A stretch of DNA of 64,000 nt from Margaritifera margaritifera (GCA_029931535.1 JAQPZY010001684.1:1054001-1118000); one strand, 5' to 3'. Numbered from the stretch's first letter, positions 24,795 through 34,069 are shown. Notes: generated from the sequence alone by a model not told the origin. Made by a program: numbers and translations.

Positions 24795-24845
24795 GCTTTA
24801 TATGCTTAACGCGCGGACGCGATGGAAAACATGGTAAGGTTTTTT
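24795..24845 (-). promoter_or_regulatory. Terminal-gene promoter of the Gln-rich gene
   Basis: Minus strand carries ATGTTTTCCATCGC, GTCCGCGC (24,818-24,811) and ATATAAAGC (24,803-24,795), then an initiator-like GTCATTC about 30 nt below TATA. Confidence 0.7.
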
Positions 24846-25048
24846 CCAGATCGACAGTGAGATCATAGATAGAGGAAAAAAGAGGATAGTTTTTTTTTAG
24901 ATCGACAGAAAGAGAGAGAGAACATAATTTTTTTTTCAAATTCAATAAAAAAACCACACAACACCATTTTTTTCAACAATAACCATTTTTTTAATCAACA
25001 ATAACCATTCTAACATAAAAATACTAACAATTTAACAATAAAATTTTT

Positions 25049-25615
25049 TTAAACAGGAACATATTTACAAGGTTGACAACGTTGGGGTGGTAAACTAAAC
25101 CTCCACCTTTCTACATCTACATCATTCTGATTGACATTACGTTTCTGAGCTAAAGACAAGAGATAACCATAATGTTCACAAAACCATTGTTGTACTTTAG
25201 CATCGTTTCGAGCATAGTTTCTATCAAACCAAGTCAGTAAATGTTCTAAGGAATATCCAAGACTTCGGTGATGAAGAAAATGTACACAATATTGTCCACA
25301 CACCATGGAGTCCGATCCTTGTAATCGAACATTATTGAATCGAGTCGAGACGGCATTTCTTCTCATAAACTCGATGATGTCGTCTTCCAAAGGAGGTAAT
25401 CCATAAGAATCAAAATATTCCACACAGTGAGCGTTGGGAAAGTACACGGCAATCCAATGGGTTCCTGGTAGATGACTGTCGTCGGTATTGATGACATAGG
25501 CATGAACGTTTTTCGGTTTACGATGAGGTAGTTCATCTTTAGCACATACCACAGGATTCCAAGAAGAAGTGTAGGAACTACGAGTCAACAGGTAATAAAG
25601 TTCTCTAGTATCCAT
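25049..25615 (-). CDS. Adenain-like cysteine protease (virion maturation protease)
   Basis: 188 residues from an ATG at 25,615. It has the Ulp1/adenain catalytic order: His53 in GTHWIAVYF, Asp69 in EYFDSYG, Gln99 in VRLQG and Cys106 in MVCGQYC. The length is close to that of adenovirus protease and its Polinton relatives. In this family the enzyme cleaves capsid and core precursors in the particle, often after Gly-Gly-type sites. It sits at the end of the structural gene block next to the conserved protein at 25,647. The frame is intact and the catalytic residues are all present. Confidence 0.93.
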   Translation of the reverse strand: MDTRELYYLLTRSSYTSSWNPVVCAKDELPHRKPKNVHAYVINTDDSHLPGTHWIAVYFPNAHCVEYFDSYGLPPLEDDIIEFMRRNAVSTRFNNVRLQGSDSMVCGQYCVHFLHHRSLGYSLEHLLTWFDRNYARNDAKVQQWFCEHYGYLLSLAQKRNVNQNDVDVERWRFSLPPQRCQPCKYVPV

Positions 25616-25646
25616 TTTTTTTCCTTTCTTCTTTTTTTTTTTGTCT

Positions 25647-26192
25647 TCAACAATGGAAATAATGAGTCACCAATTCACACCTGACTTTAAACTTGAATTG
25701 ATCTGTCTTGTAATTCCAGGAATATTCACGTCGGATAGGTTCTGCACTCTGTCCAATGAGACCTTCGATCCGTTTGATCTCCAGAGAAGTAAGTGGAGGA
25801 AAAGAAGAATTCTGCAAGACTTTATACCATTGTCTCAACACATGTTCATCCGAGAGTTGTGACCAGGCCGTTTCCAAATATTCATCCAATTGTTCTTCGC
25901 CTGTCATCATCATACATTTGTCGTGTTGTATCTGACTGGGATGATCGTTTTGACATCCATGACAATTTTCTCGGACTAGACTGTTAATTATTGGACTCAA
26001 TTCCTGAGCATAACAGGTCACTAACTGTTTTTCGTGTTCTGGCCATCGACAAGCCATAAATCCAGTAAAAACAGGAACTGAATTGTTTTCTTCTATTTGA
26101 GGTACTGAATGAATGACTTCGTCATCATCATCATCCATTGTAGTAGTTGGTGATTGTTGAATCACTTCACAAAATCCCTCATCTATCTCCAT
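25647..26192 (-). CDS. Conserved Polinton protein with Cys/His cluster (unknown function)
   Basis: 181 residues from an ATG at 26,192. An acidic stretch (residues 18-25) is followed by a central cluster ENCHGCQNDHPSQIQHDKCMM, spaced C-x2-C...H...H...C, likely a zinc site. The C-terminal third is helical and charged. A protein with this cluster recurs beside the capsid and protease genes of animal Polintons, so the position agrees, but no biochemical role is known. The frame is intact. Confidence 0.75.
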   Translation of the reverse strand: MEIDEGFCEVIQQSPTTTMDDDDDEVIHSVPQIEENNSVPVFTGFMACRWPEHEKQLVTCYAQELSPIINSLVRENCHGCQNDHPSQIQHDKCMMMTGEEQLDEYLETAWSQLSDEHVLRQWYKVLQNSSFPPLTSLEIKRIEGLIGQSAEPIRREYSWNYKTDQFKFKVRCELVTHYFHC

Positions 26193-26231
26193 AGGTTCTT
26201 CTTCGTGCTACATCTTTTTTTTTCTTTTCTT

Positions 26232-27599
26232 CTAATAGTCTTGAATGACTTCTCTCAAGCTGTTGATCTCTAGAGTGTTATCAAATTCTGCATACAAGAC
26301 GACGTTCACTGTGTGAGGTAGAGGTTCTTTAAACTGAAGTTCCACACGAAGTGGGCCTGATTTTATAGGGTGGAAATGTCCTTCATCGCTGCCTTGGTCA
26401 GGAGTGAAATCAAATCCCCACAAGGCATACCCTCCTGCATAATCGTCGTACCTAATGCCGTGGCTGGTGTTGGTACCTAACTGTCCTGTGGCTTCAAACA
26501 GGCTCAATTAAGATCGCAAGTAATTTATCTGGGCAACAAAGTCAGGTTCAAAAGGTCTGGTACACAAGACCTTGCCATCTCGACTGACTTCTATCTTGGA
26601 GACGTTGTAGTGGTGAAACTGGAACGGATTTTCATTGTTGACTCCATTGAAGGCTGAATTAGCAACCATACCAAGGAACAATCGTTTGGGGAGCTGTTCC
26701 TGGAAGATGTGATCTTCGACTATGGATCGGAGTCCAGTGGCTGCAGTAAAGGTTTTCACTTCTACGCGTCGCACAGGATACTTGGCAGTGGTTCTACTCA
26801 AGGATTGACTGATGTCGTTGGCTACTTTTGGTAAGATTTCTACACGTTACACGTAAAGTTTGGCTTCTTGGATGATGGTTTTCCACTCATTGTTTTAGCT
26901 CATCAAATGGAAAGCGGTACTGTTTCGATTCAGTCTCAGGCGTACAACTACTCTGTTTAACAAATACTTGTCTTGTAACCACATGTCCAAATGTAAACGA
27001 TCCATCAGTTCTAAAGTATTTCTGATTTTCTTTCGACGGTCGTTAAATCCGACATTTTTTGGGTCTGCTGCTACTGCTGCTACGTATCCTGGCTGATTTG
27101 CCACACCTACCCCCACTACCCCCGCTACAGGTAATTCTGTATTGTTGAACTTTGTCGAGGTGTCAGGTTTCCAGACCACGGAAGCATCCAGATGAGTGTT
27201 CTTGGGTTCTTTTCCGTACGTCAAGAGATTTTCCAAGTAAGCACGGTAAGGGAAAGTATCCAAACTGCTGCTGATCAGTTTGTTATTCAAGTACAAATCT
27301 ACTCCGCTGAACAAGGAATGAATGAAATTATTGACGGGAGCCACTCTGGAATTTTCCACAGGAAGGGTGTTGTCCGACGTTTTGCTCACTTTGAGTTTTA
27401 GGTACAAGTAACTGTTATTCAGATCGATGTAATCTTCGGTTTGTCCTTTGATTTCAAATTCGATAGGAGCTGAATCCGTCAAAGACGATACTGGATGAAA
27501 TTCCACCCATTGGGATTCTTGCATCGTCATCATAGTAGGAGGCATAGAAAACAGATCCAGTTCTGACTTGGTACATTCGCAAGAATCTCGGTGCATCAT
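26232..27599 (-). pseudogene. Major capsid protein (hexon-like, double jelly roll), three in-frame stops
   Basis: One reading frame runs from the ATG at 27,599 to a stop at 26,232 (455 codons) and is broken only by TAA codons at 26,895, 26,847 and 26,508, with no frameshift. The N-terminus has the Polinton capsid signature: QWVEFHPVSS, APIEFEIKG, DYIDLNNSYLYLKLKV. Further on come FNDRRKKI and, after the breaks, PVRRVEVKTF, PKRLFLGMV and DDYAGGYALWGFDF in the expected order. Family members build the pseudo-hexagonal capsid. As written it cannot give a full-length protein; decay or base-call errors are the simplest causes. Neighbours are the pVI-like gene upstream and the Cys/His-cluster gene downstream. 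Confidence 0.9.
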
Positions 27600-27607
27600 T
27601 TTCACAG

Positions 27608-28051
27608 TTAATAATCAAACACGTCTAATTCTCTGACGGTTCTTTTTCTTTTCTTATTCTTTTTGGAAGTACCGTGTGGTCTTTTATGAAGTTTGAAAGG
27701 ATTTCGATGTCGTCGTCGTCTCTTTCTACCTTGTCCTTGCTGTGAAGTAATGCCAGAGCCTGAAGCGTGAAGCGTATTTATAGGATTTTCTCGGAGACCT
27801 AAAAGATCTTTGCCACTAGTCATCAACACATTTTTGCCTGCTCTCATAAAGGCTTCTTTTGGATTTTGTTTGTCGATGAGGACATTTTGCAAAAATTCTT
27901 TTCCTTGTGTCAAAGCAGCATCTTTTAAGGCATGAAATCCTCGAGTCACCATCGGTTTCAAAATAGGAGCTACCGTTCGAAATGCTGATTTTAACATATC
28001 TCCTAAACCATGTCCTCGTTGTCGAGTCACTCCTTTGTACACTGGATACAT
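27608..28051 (-). CDS. Putative pVI-like membrane-active core protein
   Basis: 147 residues from an ATG at 28,051. A Gly-rich lead (GHGLGDMLKSA) precedes an amphipathic helix region, then alternating hydrophobic and basic residues, and a very basic C-terminus (QGRKRRRRHRNPFK, KKNKKRKR). The N-terminal LGDML could be a maturation cleavage context for the encoded protease (inference). Adenovirus protein VI and its Polinton counterparts have this plan of an amphipathic helix plus basic tail, lie between minor and major capsid genes, and help membrane penetration. No frame breaks. The assignment rests on composition and position. Confidence 0.6.
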   Translation of the reverse strand: MYPVYKGVTRQRGHGLGDMLKSAFRTVAPILKPMVTRGFHALKDAALTQGKEFLQNVLIDKQNPKEAFMRAGKNVLMTSGKDLLGLRENPINTLHASGSGITSQQGQGRKRRRRHRNPFKLHKRPHGTSKKNKKRKRTVRELDVFDY

Positions 28052-28081
28052 TTTTTTGGTTTAGGGGTCAGTTACAATTCG

Positions 28082-29146
28082 TTAGAGAACTTGTTTTTTT
28101 CGAAAATGTAGTTTCACCGTGACTTTTCCTTGGTCAATGAATGGCACATCTTGTCCCAAATCTCCTTTTATGCTAATGTGGACACTGTCAAAATACGATT
28201 TACTGACTGGAAGATAATGAGGATGTACAAATTCACGGTGAACGTGAAAGGTGTTGCCACCAGAACCACTACTACTATTAGTACTACTTTCACCATCTTC
28301 GCTCACAGAAATAGTAGAATTACCACCAGTATCCATTTTGAAAGGAAGGACTCTCAGTAACGGAGCGGATGTGTGTCCCACTACGTTGTACTCCACCACA
28401 TCGGAGTACACAAACATTAAATTCAGTCCACCATTCAATTCGATAGGGGTTTTAAATTTATGTCCAAATTCTGTGTTGGTTCCAAACTCTATATCGCTTT
28501 CAGCGGTAAGCGATTTATTTCCACCCAAAATACCAAACAATCCAGATGAAAATTCAATGCTCAAGAATCTTCTCTCTTCCAAGGGTAAACCTTTATCTTT
28601 CTCAGTAAGGAGTTGCCCTCTCTCTTTGAAAAATTGGATGATTAAACGGCGTGCCAAAGCATGGTAAGCAATTCGTACCCATTTATCGACCACTACTAAG
28701 GCTTTGTTAAATTGGCGTGCAAACTGGGTTCTAATTGCGTCCACCAAATGTTCACCACTAAAATAATACCCTGTAGGAATTCTCAGGGTAATCTGGGAAT
28801 AGACAGTAGGCTTAGCAGATTTAGGATCTGGTACTATCTTTTTGAATGATCCCTTCATGTCTGGATCTGGATTGTCAGGGTCTTCTTTCCAGATTTCAGG
28901 ATCATTTTTCTTCAACTCATCATGTAGTTTTTTGTTCAAGATTTGCACAACCATAGTGTTTTGAGTTGAGTTGATGTTAATGATTTGCGTAGGATGAATG
29001 ATTTCTACCAAAGCCACTTCCCAATTAGTATCGTGATCCAATTGGATGGATTGAGGTAATTTGGCCGTGAAACAACATAATAAGTTGTTGGGAAACACAT
29101 CCATGGAACTGTCACTAGGTAACGTTAAATAAAATTGGTCATTCAT
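28082..29146 (-). CDS. Minor capsid protein (penton-like, single jelly roll)
   Basis: 354 residues from an ATG at 29,146. It opens with FYLTLPSDSSMDVFPNN and continues with ELPQ-type and NWEVALVEI segments, the recognised start of the Polinton minor capsid (penton base) proteins, and has TGYYFSGEHLVDAI mid-way and a Ser/Gly-rich loop near residue 290. The C-terminus ends with DSVHISIKGDLGQDVPFIDQ. In the particle it would occupy the five-fold vertices. The frame is intact. It starts 4 nt before the end of the membrane-protein frame upstream, so the two genes overlap slightly. Confidence 0.88.
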   Translation of the reverse strand: MNDQFYLTLPSDSSMDVFPNNLLCCFTAKLPQSIQLDHDTNWEVALVEIIHPTQIININSTQNTMVVQILNKKLHDELKKNDPEIWKEDPDNPDPDMKGSFKKIVPDPKSAKPTVYSQITLRIPTGYYFSGEHLVDAIRTQFARQFNKALVVVDKWVRIAYHALARRLIIQFFKERGQLLTEKDKGLPLEERRFLSIEFSSGLFGILGGNKSLTAESDIEFGTNTEFGHKFKTPIELNGGLNLMFVYSDVVEYNVVGHTSAPLLRVLPFKMDTGGNSTISVSEDGESSTNSSSGSGGNTFHVHREFVHPHYLPVSKSYFDSVHISIKGDLGQDVPFIDQGKVTVKLHFRKKQVL

Positions 29147-29578
29147 AGTTCCAAAGTGGTTCTGGTGTCCGAGGAGTCACTCAAGTGAACAGAAGAATGA
29201 TGTTCAAAAGGTTCCAAAAGAGGACTGGTATTGTGGTGACTGGAAGAAGAAGAAGGTGGACTGGCGTTGCTCGTACTCCCGTGGTGGTGACTGTTGTCCG
29301 TCGTTGTCGTAAATTTCAAAGAGGGACTGGGTAAAAGATAACCGATGCAACTGCTAAGTAAAATGGTCCACAATTGTTTGTCTCCTTGTTGCAAACTCAA
29401 ATTGGCAATAGCTGCGGCGATGACACAATACACTACAAAAATTTGGCAGAAAAAGACGATTTGATTATTAGGCACACGTTCTCCGCACCACACCCAAAGC
29501 GGTTGTTTTTGTAATTCTTGAAGAGAAGAACTCTGTGTTGAATGGCATGTTGTTGAGTTACTTCTTTTTCTTTTTATA
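29143..29578 (-). CDS. Polinton two-helix membrane protein, start uncertain
   Basis: The conserved part is PLWVWCGERVPNNQIVFFCQIF, running into a first membrane helix (VVYCVIAAAIANL), a short loop with GDKQLW and a second helix (ILLSSCIGYLLPSP). The tail is Ser/His/Thr-rich. A protein of this plan lies between integrase and minor capsid in many animal Polintons; it is thought to sit in a membrane but its role is unknown. A TATAAAA box lies at 29,578-29,572, yet this frame has no ATG before the conserved part. The first ATG (29,548) is in another frame, so the 5' end may be frameshifted or use a different start. Confidence 0.65.
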
Positions 29579-30676
29579 GTTGACGACTTGAGAAGCAGCA
29601 ATCCAAGAATCAAAACTAGGAGGATATCCTTTCCAACGTACTTTGACTTCTTCTACTCGACGTTTGCCTACTTTACGTGTTCTTTGTTCGAGAATGCTTT
29701 CGATGTCGTACAAGGCGTCTTCTTTTTTGGTCACTCGTTGTAACTCAGGCAAGTAAAATGTTCCTTTGAGTACTTCACCGTGCATGTCTTCCAATTTATA
29801 GACGGGAGGATCACGTCCACGGACGGGGGTAGTGACACGAAACAATTCGGTGGTCCAGTTAGGTAAATAACCTTTGACAAAAGTGCGTTTGGTTTTTCCG
29901 ATGCGAACCCAATCTCCCGTCTTTAACTCCAACAAGGGTGTCTTCTTCTTCTTTTTTTTCTGGGGTGAACCAAACAATTTATCAAACACGGTCACTTCGT
30001 TTTCAGGGCTGACCTCTTCGGGGGCACATCCGATGCTACGATGGTACGATTGATTGTACGCTTTGATCAAACGAGGTAACACGTCGATGTACTTGAGAGT
30101 ATGTTGAAGTGTAAAATATTTCCACATGCGTTCTTTCAAAGTTCTTTGAAAACGTTCCACGATACTGGCTTTGGTTTCAGGATTTTCGGTAGTAAAAAAA
30201 TGAATTTGTCTTTGTTTCAATTCTTTTTGAAAACCTTGGTTTAGAAATTCGGTGCCTTTGTCAGTTTGCCATCGTAAAGGTTGGCGTCCACTTTGTTTCA
30301 AGACCAATTTTAAGGCCCTTACCAATTCGGTACTGCTTTTAGAGGTCAAAGGCACGACCCAAGCAAATTTGGAAAACACGTCGATGACACAAAAGAAATA
30401 TTTGTGACCACGATTGTAAGTGGCTAAATGAGAGACGTCAGCTAAATCGGCTTGCCATTGATGATCGATGCCTTCCACTTGAGTGGTACTTCTAGAAAAT
30501 TTACGTCGAATGGGTTTGTGTAACGTGTACGTCGATTGTTCTTGTAACCATCGTCGTACTTCGGGCAAACGTACACTTTTCAATTTACTTTTAGCAGCTC
30601 GATATAATTTTTGAACTCCTCCGTAACCAGCAGCATGACCAGGATTGTAATAAATGGTAGCTAACAGTTTCTCCAT
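29558..30676 (-). CDS. Retroviral-type integrase with C-terminal chromodomain
   Basis: 372 residues from an ATG at 30,676. The rve core has Asp77 (QADLADV), Asp139 (WQTDKGTEF) and Glu174 (SIVERFQ), a D,D-35-E triad with canonical spacing. Upstream is an N-terminal region (GHAAGYGGVQKLYRAAK) like other Polinton integrases. A basic run (KKKKKK) precedes an SH3-like segment (GDWVRIGKTKRTFVKGYLPNW), and a chromodomain closes the protein (about 322-365, YDIESILEQR and VRWKGYPPSFDSW). It would insert the linear DNA using its TIR ends; the chromodomain may steer it to marked chromatin. The frame is intact. The start lies 9 nt after the preceding gene's stop. Confidence 0.95.
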   Translation of the reverse strand: MEKLLATIYYNPGHAAGYGGVQKLYRAAKSKLKSVRLPEVRRWLQEQSTYTLHKPIRRKFSRSTTQVEGIDHQWQADLADVSHLATYNRGHKYFFCVIDVFSKFAWVVPLTSKSSTELVRALKLVLKQSGRQPLRWQTDKGTEFLNQGFQKELKQRQIHFFTTENPETKASIVERFQRTLKERMWKYFTLQHTLKYIDVLPRLIKAYNQSYHRSIGCAPEEVSPENEVTVFDKLFGSPQKKKKKKTPLLELKTGDWVRIGKTKRTFVKGYLPNWTTELFRVTTPVRGRDPPVYKLEDMHGEVLKGTFYLPELQRVTKKEDALYDIESILEQRTRKVGKRRVEEVKVRWKGYPPSFDSWIAASQVVNYKKKKK

Positions 30677-30684
30677 GATTTCCC

Positions 30685-31299
30685 TCAAGAATAAGTCAAC
30701 CAAGTCCCAATGCTCTTTTCTTCGTGAGGTATCTTTTTGGATTGTTTACGTGTCCGACGTGCCACTGGTGTAAAGGTGGATGTGGATTGAACAGGGGTCA
30801 TCGGTTCTGTTTTGACTTCTGACTTCACTTCTTTCTTTTTCTTTTCTGAGGGTAATGGGGTGGACAACATCTTTTTTATCCAACTGGGTGTGGCTAACTT
30901 TTTTTTCTTTTTAAGAGTAGGTGGAGTTGGTAATTCTTCTTCTTCTTCTTCTTCTTTTTCTTCTTTTACGGTCATTTCTGTACCGGTGTCTGTTTTAGTG
31001 GTAGCCACTTTAGGTTCGCTTTTCATCAGGGCTTTGAAATCTCTCAGAGTGGGTGGAGCTGTTTCGTCGACTGCTTTTTGGCGAAAGAGTTGTAGACGTT
31101 GTAAAAGTTGACCGTACCGTTGCGATTTTTCTGTTTCAGACACATTGTTTTGTTCCATCAGGGATTGTAATTCTTGTTGTAACTGGGACATCTCGTTGAG
31201 ATTAGGATTGGGTGGTAAATGAGGTATCCGTTGTTCGTTCCAACGATGAAATTCCATCCATCGTTTGTAAGGTACTAAAGTCAGTTTTCGTCCTTCCAT
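30685..31299 (-). CDS. Polinton charged protein upstream of integrase (unknown function)
   Basis: 204 residues from the ATG at 31,299; a TATA-like GATAAAAA lies about 50 nt upstream. The N-terminus has KLTLVPYKRWMEF and then a helical stretch with YGQLLQRLQLF. The middle is a Glu run (KEEKEEEEEEELP) and the C-terminal half is Lys/Pro/Thr-rich with a basic RRTRKQSKK. Proteins starting with a similar hydrophobic lead and YxxxLQRF-type helix are common in animal Polintons, often near the core-protein genes, but their function is unknown. A DNA-condensing or scaffold role would suit the composition (inference). Confidence 0.65.
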   Translation of the reverse strand: MEGRKLTLVPYKRWMEFHRWNEQRIPHLPPNPNLNEMSQLQQELQSLMEQNNVSETEKSQRYGQLLQRLQLFRQKAVDETAPPTLRDFKALMKSEPKVATTKTDTGTEMTVKEEKEEEEEEELPTPPTLKKKKKLATPSWIKKMLSTPLPSEKKKKEVKSEVKTEPMTPVQSTSTFTPVARRTRKQSKKIPHEEKSIGTWLTYS

Positions 31300-31372
31300 T
31301 TCATCCAAAGGTACCAAAAAGGTGTGGTCTTTTCAGAGAAAGGTGGTCCTTTTTATCTTCTTTTTTTTTTGG

Positions 31373-31804
31373 TTATCGCATGACACCTCCTAAAAGCGGT
31401 CCAGCAATCGTTCCTAACAAAGGAGCTGCTATTTTTAACAATGGTCCTATCAACATAGGTAGAAATCCTCCTCGTTGCACCAACATTTTTTTCTTTTGTT
31501 GAAGAGGTATTTTCTTTTTCACCATTTGACGAAGAACGTTCCGATGTTTCCCTAATTTTTGTTTCTGTATCTTGGACAAAGGTACCGTTCCTTTCAAAAC
31601 GTTCAAACAACATTCACACACGGTATCGATGATTTCTTTAGGGGCTGTTTGAATGAGTTGTTTTCGCATGGAAGGATTGGATTTGGTCAGGACAGACAAG
31701 ACGTCCCAATGTTTGGCTAGACGAGGTGGAAGTCCTCCTTTTTTGGTGGTTTTACTTTTCTTCTTTTTTTGGTGGTGGTGGTGGTGAATACGTTTAGGAG
31801 TCAT
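31373..31804 (-). CDS. Putative pX-like core protein with hydrophobic C-terminus
   Basis: 143 residues from an ATG at 31,804, chosen because a TATAAAA box at 31,867-31,861 lies about 60 nt upstream. A His/Lys-rich N-terminus is followed by a conserved helical block (RKQLIQTAPKEIIDTVCECC, then LNVLKGTVPL, KLGKHRNVLRQMV) and by MLVQRGGFLPMLIGPLL with a Gly/Leu/Pro tail. The RGG is a plausible protease site. This block is one of the most recurrent small proteins of animal Polintons and has been compared with adenovirus core protein X; the comparison is from memory of the family, not a search. Intact frame. Confidence 0.7.
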   Translation of the reverse strand: MTPKRIHHHHHQKKKKSKTTKKGGLPPRLAKHWDVLSVLTKSNPSMRKQLIQTAPKEIIDTVCECCLNVLKGTVPLSKIQKQKLGKHRNVLRQMVKKKIPLQQKKKMLVQRGGFLPMLIGPLLKIAAPLLGTIAGPLLGGVMR

Positions 31805-31862
31805 CTTTTTTAGTAGGGTAGAATAAACAAGTCTGAAGTCTCTGACAGGGTACCCTTCTATT

Positions 31863-32528
31863 TTATACTGGAACACGTCTCCACTGATTGTCTGCACGAC
31901 GTACCATCTTCATGACAGGCCTCACTCGACGATGAGGTGTTTTCAAAGGACTAAATCGTCTCAATTCTTTTTTGGATAAATCCACTAAACTTTGTAAGAT
32001 GCCAGTTCTTTCTTGGACTTTGGTTTTAGGGGACGGTACTTTGTTCGCGACCGCTGCCATGGCCAAATCAGCTGAAGTCGAAGGTCCCGACGGGGTGACT
32101 TTCGAAATAGGTTTCCATTTTTGCATCAAATTAGGAAACACGGATCTTAAGTCTGGTTTGACAGGCATCATTGTAAAAGGGGGTGAAGAAGAAGAAGACA
32201 AAGAGGATGAAGTGGACGCAAAAGGAGACCTCGTCATCATCATCATTGGGGACTGTTGTGGTGATGGTAAGGGTGGTGGTGTTTTGCGGGTGTACGTTTG
32301 CGTCCTGGCTGCAGTACCTCTCTTACGGTGGGTGCTAGTGGTGGTGGTGCTGGTAGGTGTTGTTTTCTTCTTCTGGGCACGACTTTTCTTTTTCTGGGGG
32401 CTGCCTTTCTTCTTCTTTTTCTTGGTGGTGGTGGTGGTTTTCTTCTTTGGACTTTTCTTCTTTTTAGGAGTTTTTTGGGATTTTTTGGTTTGGGCATTAG
32501 GATCCCATTTCAAAAGGGAACGAATCAT
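31863..32528 (-). CDS. Very basic Lys/Pro/Thr-rich virion core protein
   Basis: About 221 residues if started at the ATG at 32,528; the frame is open further up to the end of the ATPase gene and holds a Gly-rich LTPGGSGSLGGVM there, so the start is uncertain. Residues 10-60 are dominated by KKSPKKK-type runs. Next comes a Pro/Ser-rich middle and a C-terminal block with LVDLSKKELRRFSPLKTPHRR. The composition is that of a DNA-condensing protein like adenovirus VII, and its position between packaging ATPase and pX-like gene agrees. The TGG-rich plus strand opposite gives spurious hydrophobic frames. Confidence 0.65.
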   Translation of the reverse strand: MIRSLLKWDPNAQTKKSQKTPKKKKSPKKKTTTTTKKKKKKGSPQKKKSRAQKKKTTPTSTTTTSTHRKRGTAARTQTYTRKTPPPLPSPQQSPMMMMTRSPFASTSSSLSSSSSPPFTMMPVKPDLRSVFPNLMQKWKPISKVTPSGPSTSADLAMAAVANKVPSPKTKVQERTGILQSLVDLSKKELRRFSPLKTPHRRVRPVMKMVRRADNQWRRVPV

Positions 32529-32625
32529 GACCCCTCCTAAAGAACCACTTCCACCAGGGGTTAAAATGATTTGTTTTTTAGTCCGTGAATCGATTCTAGG
32601 ATCAGCTAGTTGTGACAATGCTCCT

Positions 32626-33612
32626 TTATGTTTGATGAGGGATGTGAATGATGCCTTGCAGTAATTGACGTGCCGTCAAAGTAAACCATCGTAACACTTC
32701 TTTAAGACTCGCTTCTAACAAATGAGCACGGACTTGTGCATTTTTTTCACGACTGATGCCATACAAGGCACGAATCAATTTAGCCGAAGGATGAGGTTGA
32801 AAGGAAGTCATCTCGAAAGACTGTGAGACAGAAATGACGTAGTAGGTTGTTTTTGTAGTTTTTTTAAAAAAATGGGCTGAAGGGGACGTGTAAATGACAG
32901 GACCACCTTCTTGACCCCAAGGGTGAAACAATTGAGCACGAAATCTCAAATAGTCAGGAGTGGTGGGTTTTAAGTCGATGAGTAAATACTCGTGAGGAGT
33001 TTGAGTGGCATCGTCGTACGCATAATTGAGCCAAGGAGCCCCTAACTGTTTGGCTAACACTTGTACTTGAGATTTGTCTCTGGGGCTTTTAAACAAGACC
33101 ACGTAATGGGCGTTCAGACTAATGGTCCGATGGGCTTTACTTTGTTGAAATAAATTTTGAGTAATGTAGACAATACTAGCATTACGATGGTGTCCTTTTC
33201 GTGTAAACCAAAGTTTAATTTCTTCTTCGTCTTCTCCTAACATGTCATCAAAAATGACCAAATGGGTTTGACTCACGTCAGACACGATTCCATCGTCTTC
33301 GTGAGGAATACCATCCACAAATGAAATGGTTTCTCCTTGACTTTCTTTCAATAACGTGTAAGACGGTTGCCACTCTTTGTAACACCACACGATACGTTGA
33401 GGTGGATGATCAAACAAATCAGCTTTGTGTTCGATCAAACGTTTGACAAATTCGGTTTTACCTGAACCACTCGGTCCAGCAATCAACATGTTAAATGGAT
33501 GGCGCAGATACAAAGCATTCCAACTTTGACGATCTAACTTTTCGTCAATCACTTTAACCACAGAAGCAGAAGAGGTAGACGAGGCAGAAGAAGAAGATGA
33601 TGATGTAGCCAT
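32626..33612 (-). CDS. FtsK/HerA-superfamily genome-packaging ATPase (A32-like)
   Basis: 328 residues from the ATG at 33,612; a TATAAAA box at 33,666-33,660 lies about 50 nt upstream and rules out the open frame above it. After a Ser-rich lead come Walker A GPSGSGKT (46-53), Walker B LVIFDD (118-123) and the polar VYITQN strand end (148-153). These match the packaging ATPases of Polintons, adintoviruses and other nucleocytoplasmic or jelly-roll viruses, which pump DNA into the capsid. The frame is intact. The stop codon at 32,626 lies immediately before the basic core protein's open frame. Confidence 0.93.
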   Translation of the reverse strand: MATSSSSSSASSTSSASVVKVIDEKLDRQSWNALYLRHPFNMLIAGPSGSGKTEFVKRLIEHKADLFDHPPQRIVWCYKEWQPSYTLLKESQGETISFVDGIPHEDDGIVSDVSQTHLVIFDDMLGEDEEEIKLWFTRKGHHRNASIVYITQNLFQQSKAHRTISLNAHYVVLFKSPRDKSQVQVLAKQLGAPWLNYAYDDATQTPHEYLLIDLKPTTPDYLRFRAQLFHPWGQEGGPVIYTSPSAHFFKKTTKTTYYVISVSQSFEMTSFQPHPSAKLIRALYGISREKNAQVRAHLLEASLKEVLRWFTLTARQLLQGIIHIPHQT

Positions 33613-33659
33613 GACTGAGGTAAGAAGATTTTTGAGAAGAAGACAAAAGACCCAAGACA

Positions 33660-33666
33660 TTTTATA
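33660..33666 (-). promoter_or_regulatory. TATA box of the ATPase gene
   Basis: TATAAAA on minus, about 50 nt before the ATG at 33,612. An AATAAA just upstream (about 33,684) could be the poly-A signal of the gene before it, so one transcript ends as the next begins. Confidence 0.6.
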
Positions 33667-33728
33667 CGTTTCATACACGTTTATTTTTTAAAAAAAAAAA
33701 AAAAAACCCCAACACAACAAAACATATT

Positions 33729-33986
33729 TTACAACTTTACACGAACACGAAGAAGTGAATTAGTGAGAAAATATCCAATTAAAATGAACACGTACACGAT
33801 GAAGACTACCACTAAAACATCTAAAGTTATCTCTAAACAAGTCAATGAACAACAATATTTTAGTCTCCTAGTAATGAAAGACACAGACACTGTTTGGGGT
33901 GGTGGTATTCTTCTGGTCTTCTTTGTTTTTGAATCCTCTGACGACAGCGGCGGTGGTAAGGAAGGGTTGTGTTCCTCAAGAGGCAT
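33729..33986 (-). CDS. Small single-pass membrane protein, possibly 5'-truncated
   Basis: 85 residues from the ATG at 33,986. The first half is polar (PPPLSSEDSKTKKTRRIPPP) and the second contains one strong membrane helix (ITLDVLVVVFIVYVFILIGYF), ending in basic residues. The open frame continues upstream with acidic residues to a TAA at about 34,062, just where the sequence stops looking like the element. The original gene may have started further up and been cut by the block at 34,070-35,640. No family is recognised. Confidence 0.5.
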   Translation of the reverse strand: MPLEEHNPSLPPPLSSEDSKTKKTRRIPPPQTVSVSFITRRLKYCCSLTCLEITLDVLVVVFIVYVFILIGYFLTNSLLRVRVKL

Positions 33987-34069
33987 TTCAACCACAGTGG
34001 TGTCAGGTTCTTCTTCTTTTTCTTCTTTCAGGGTGTCACAGGATGAAGCCGGGTTGGGACTGGATTAGT

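Noticed and set aside
26232..27599. Alternative genetic code with TAA read as sense in the capsid gene
   Set aside because: Other genes of the same element appear to end in TAA, for example the packaging ATPase at 32,626.
31972..32664. 230-codon plus-strand frame rich in Val, Phe and Leu
   Set aside because: It is the shadow of the Lys-rich core protein on minus: Lys codons read backwards as Phe and Leu.
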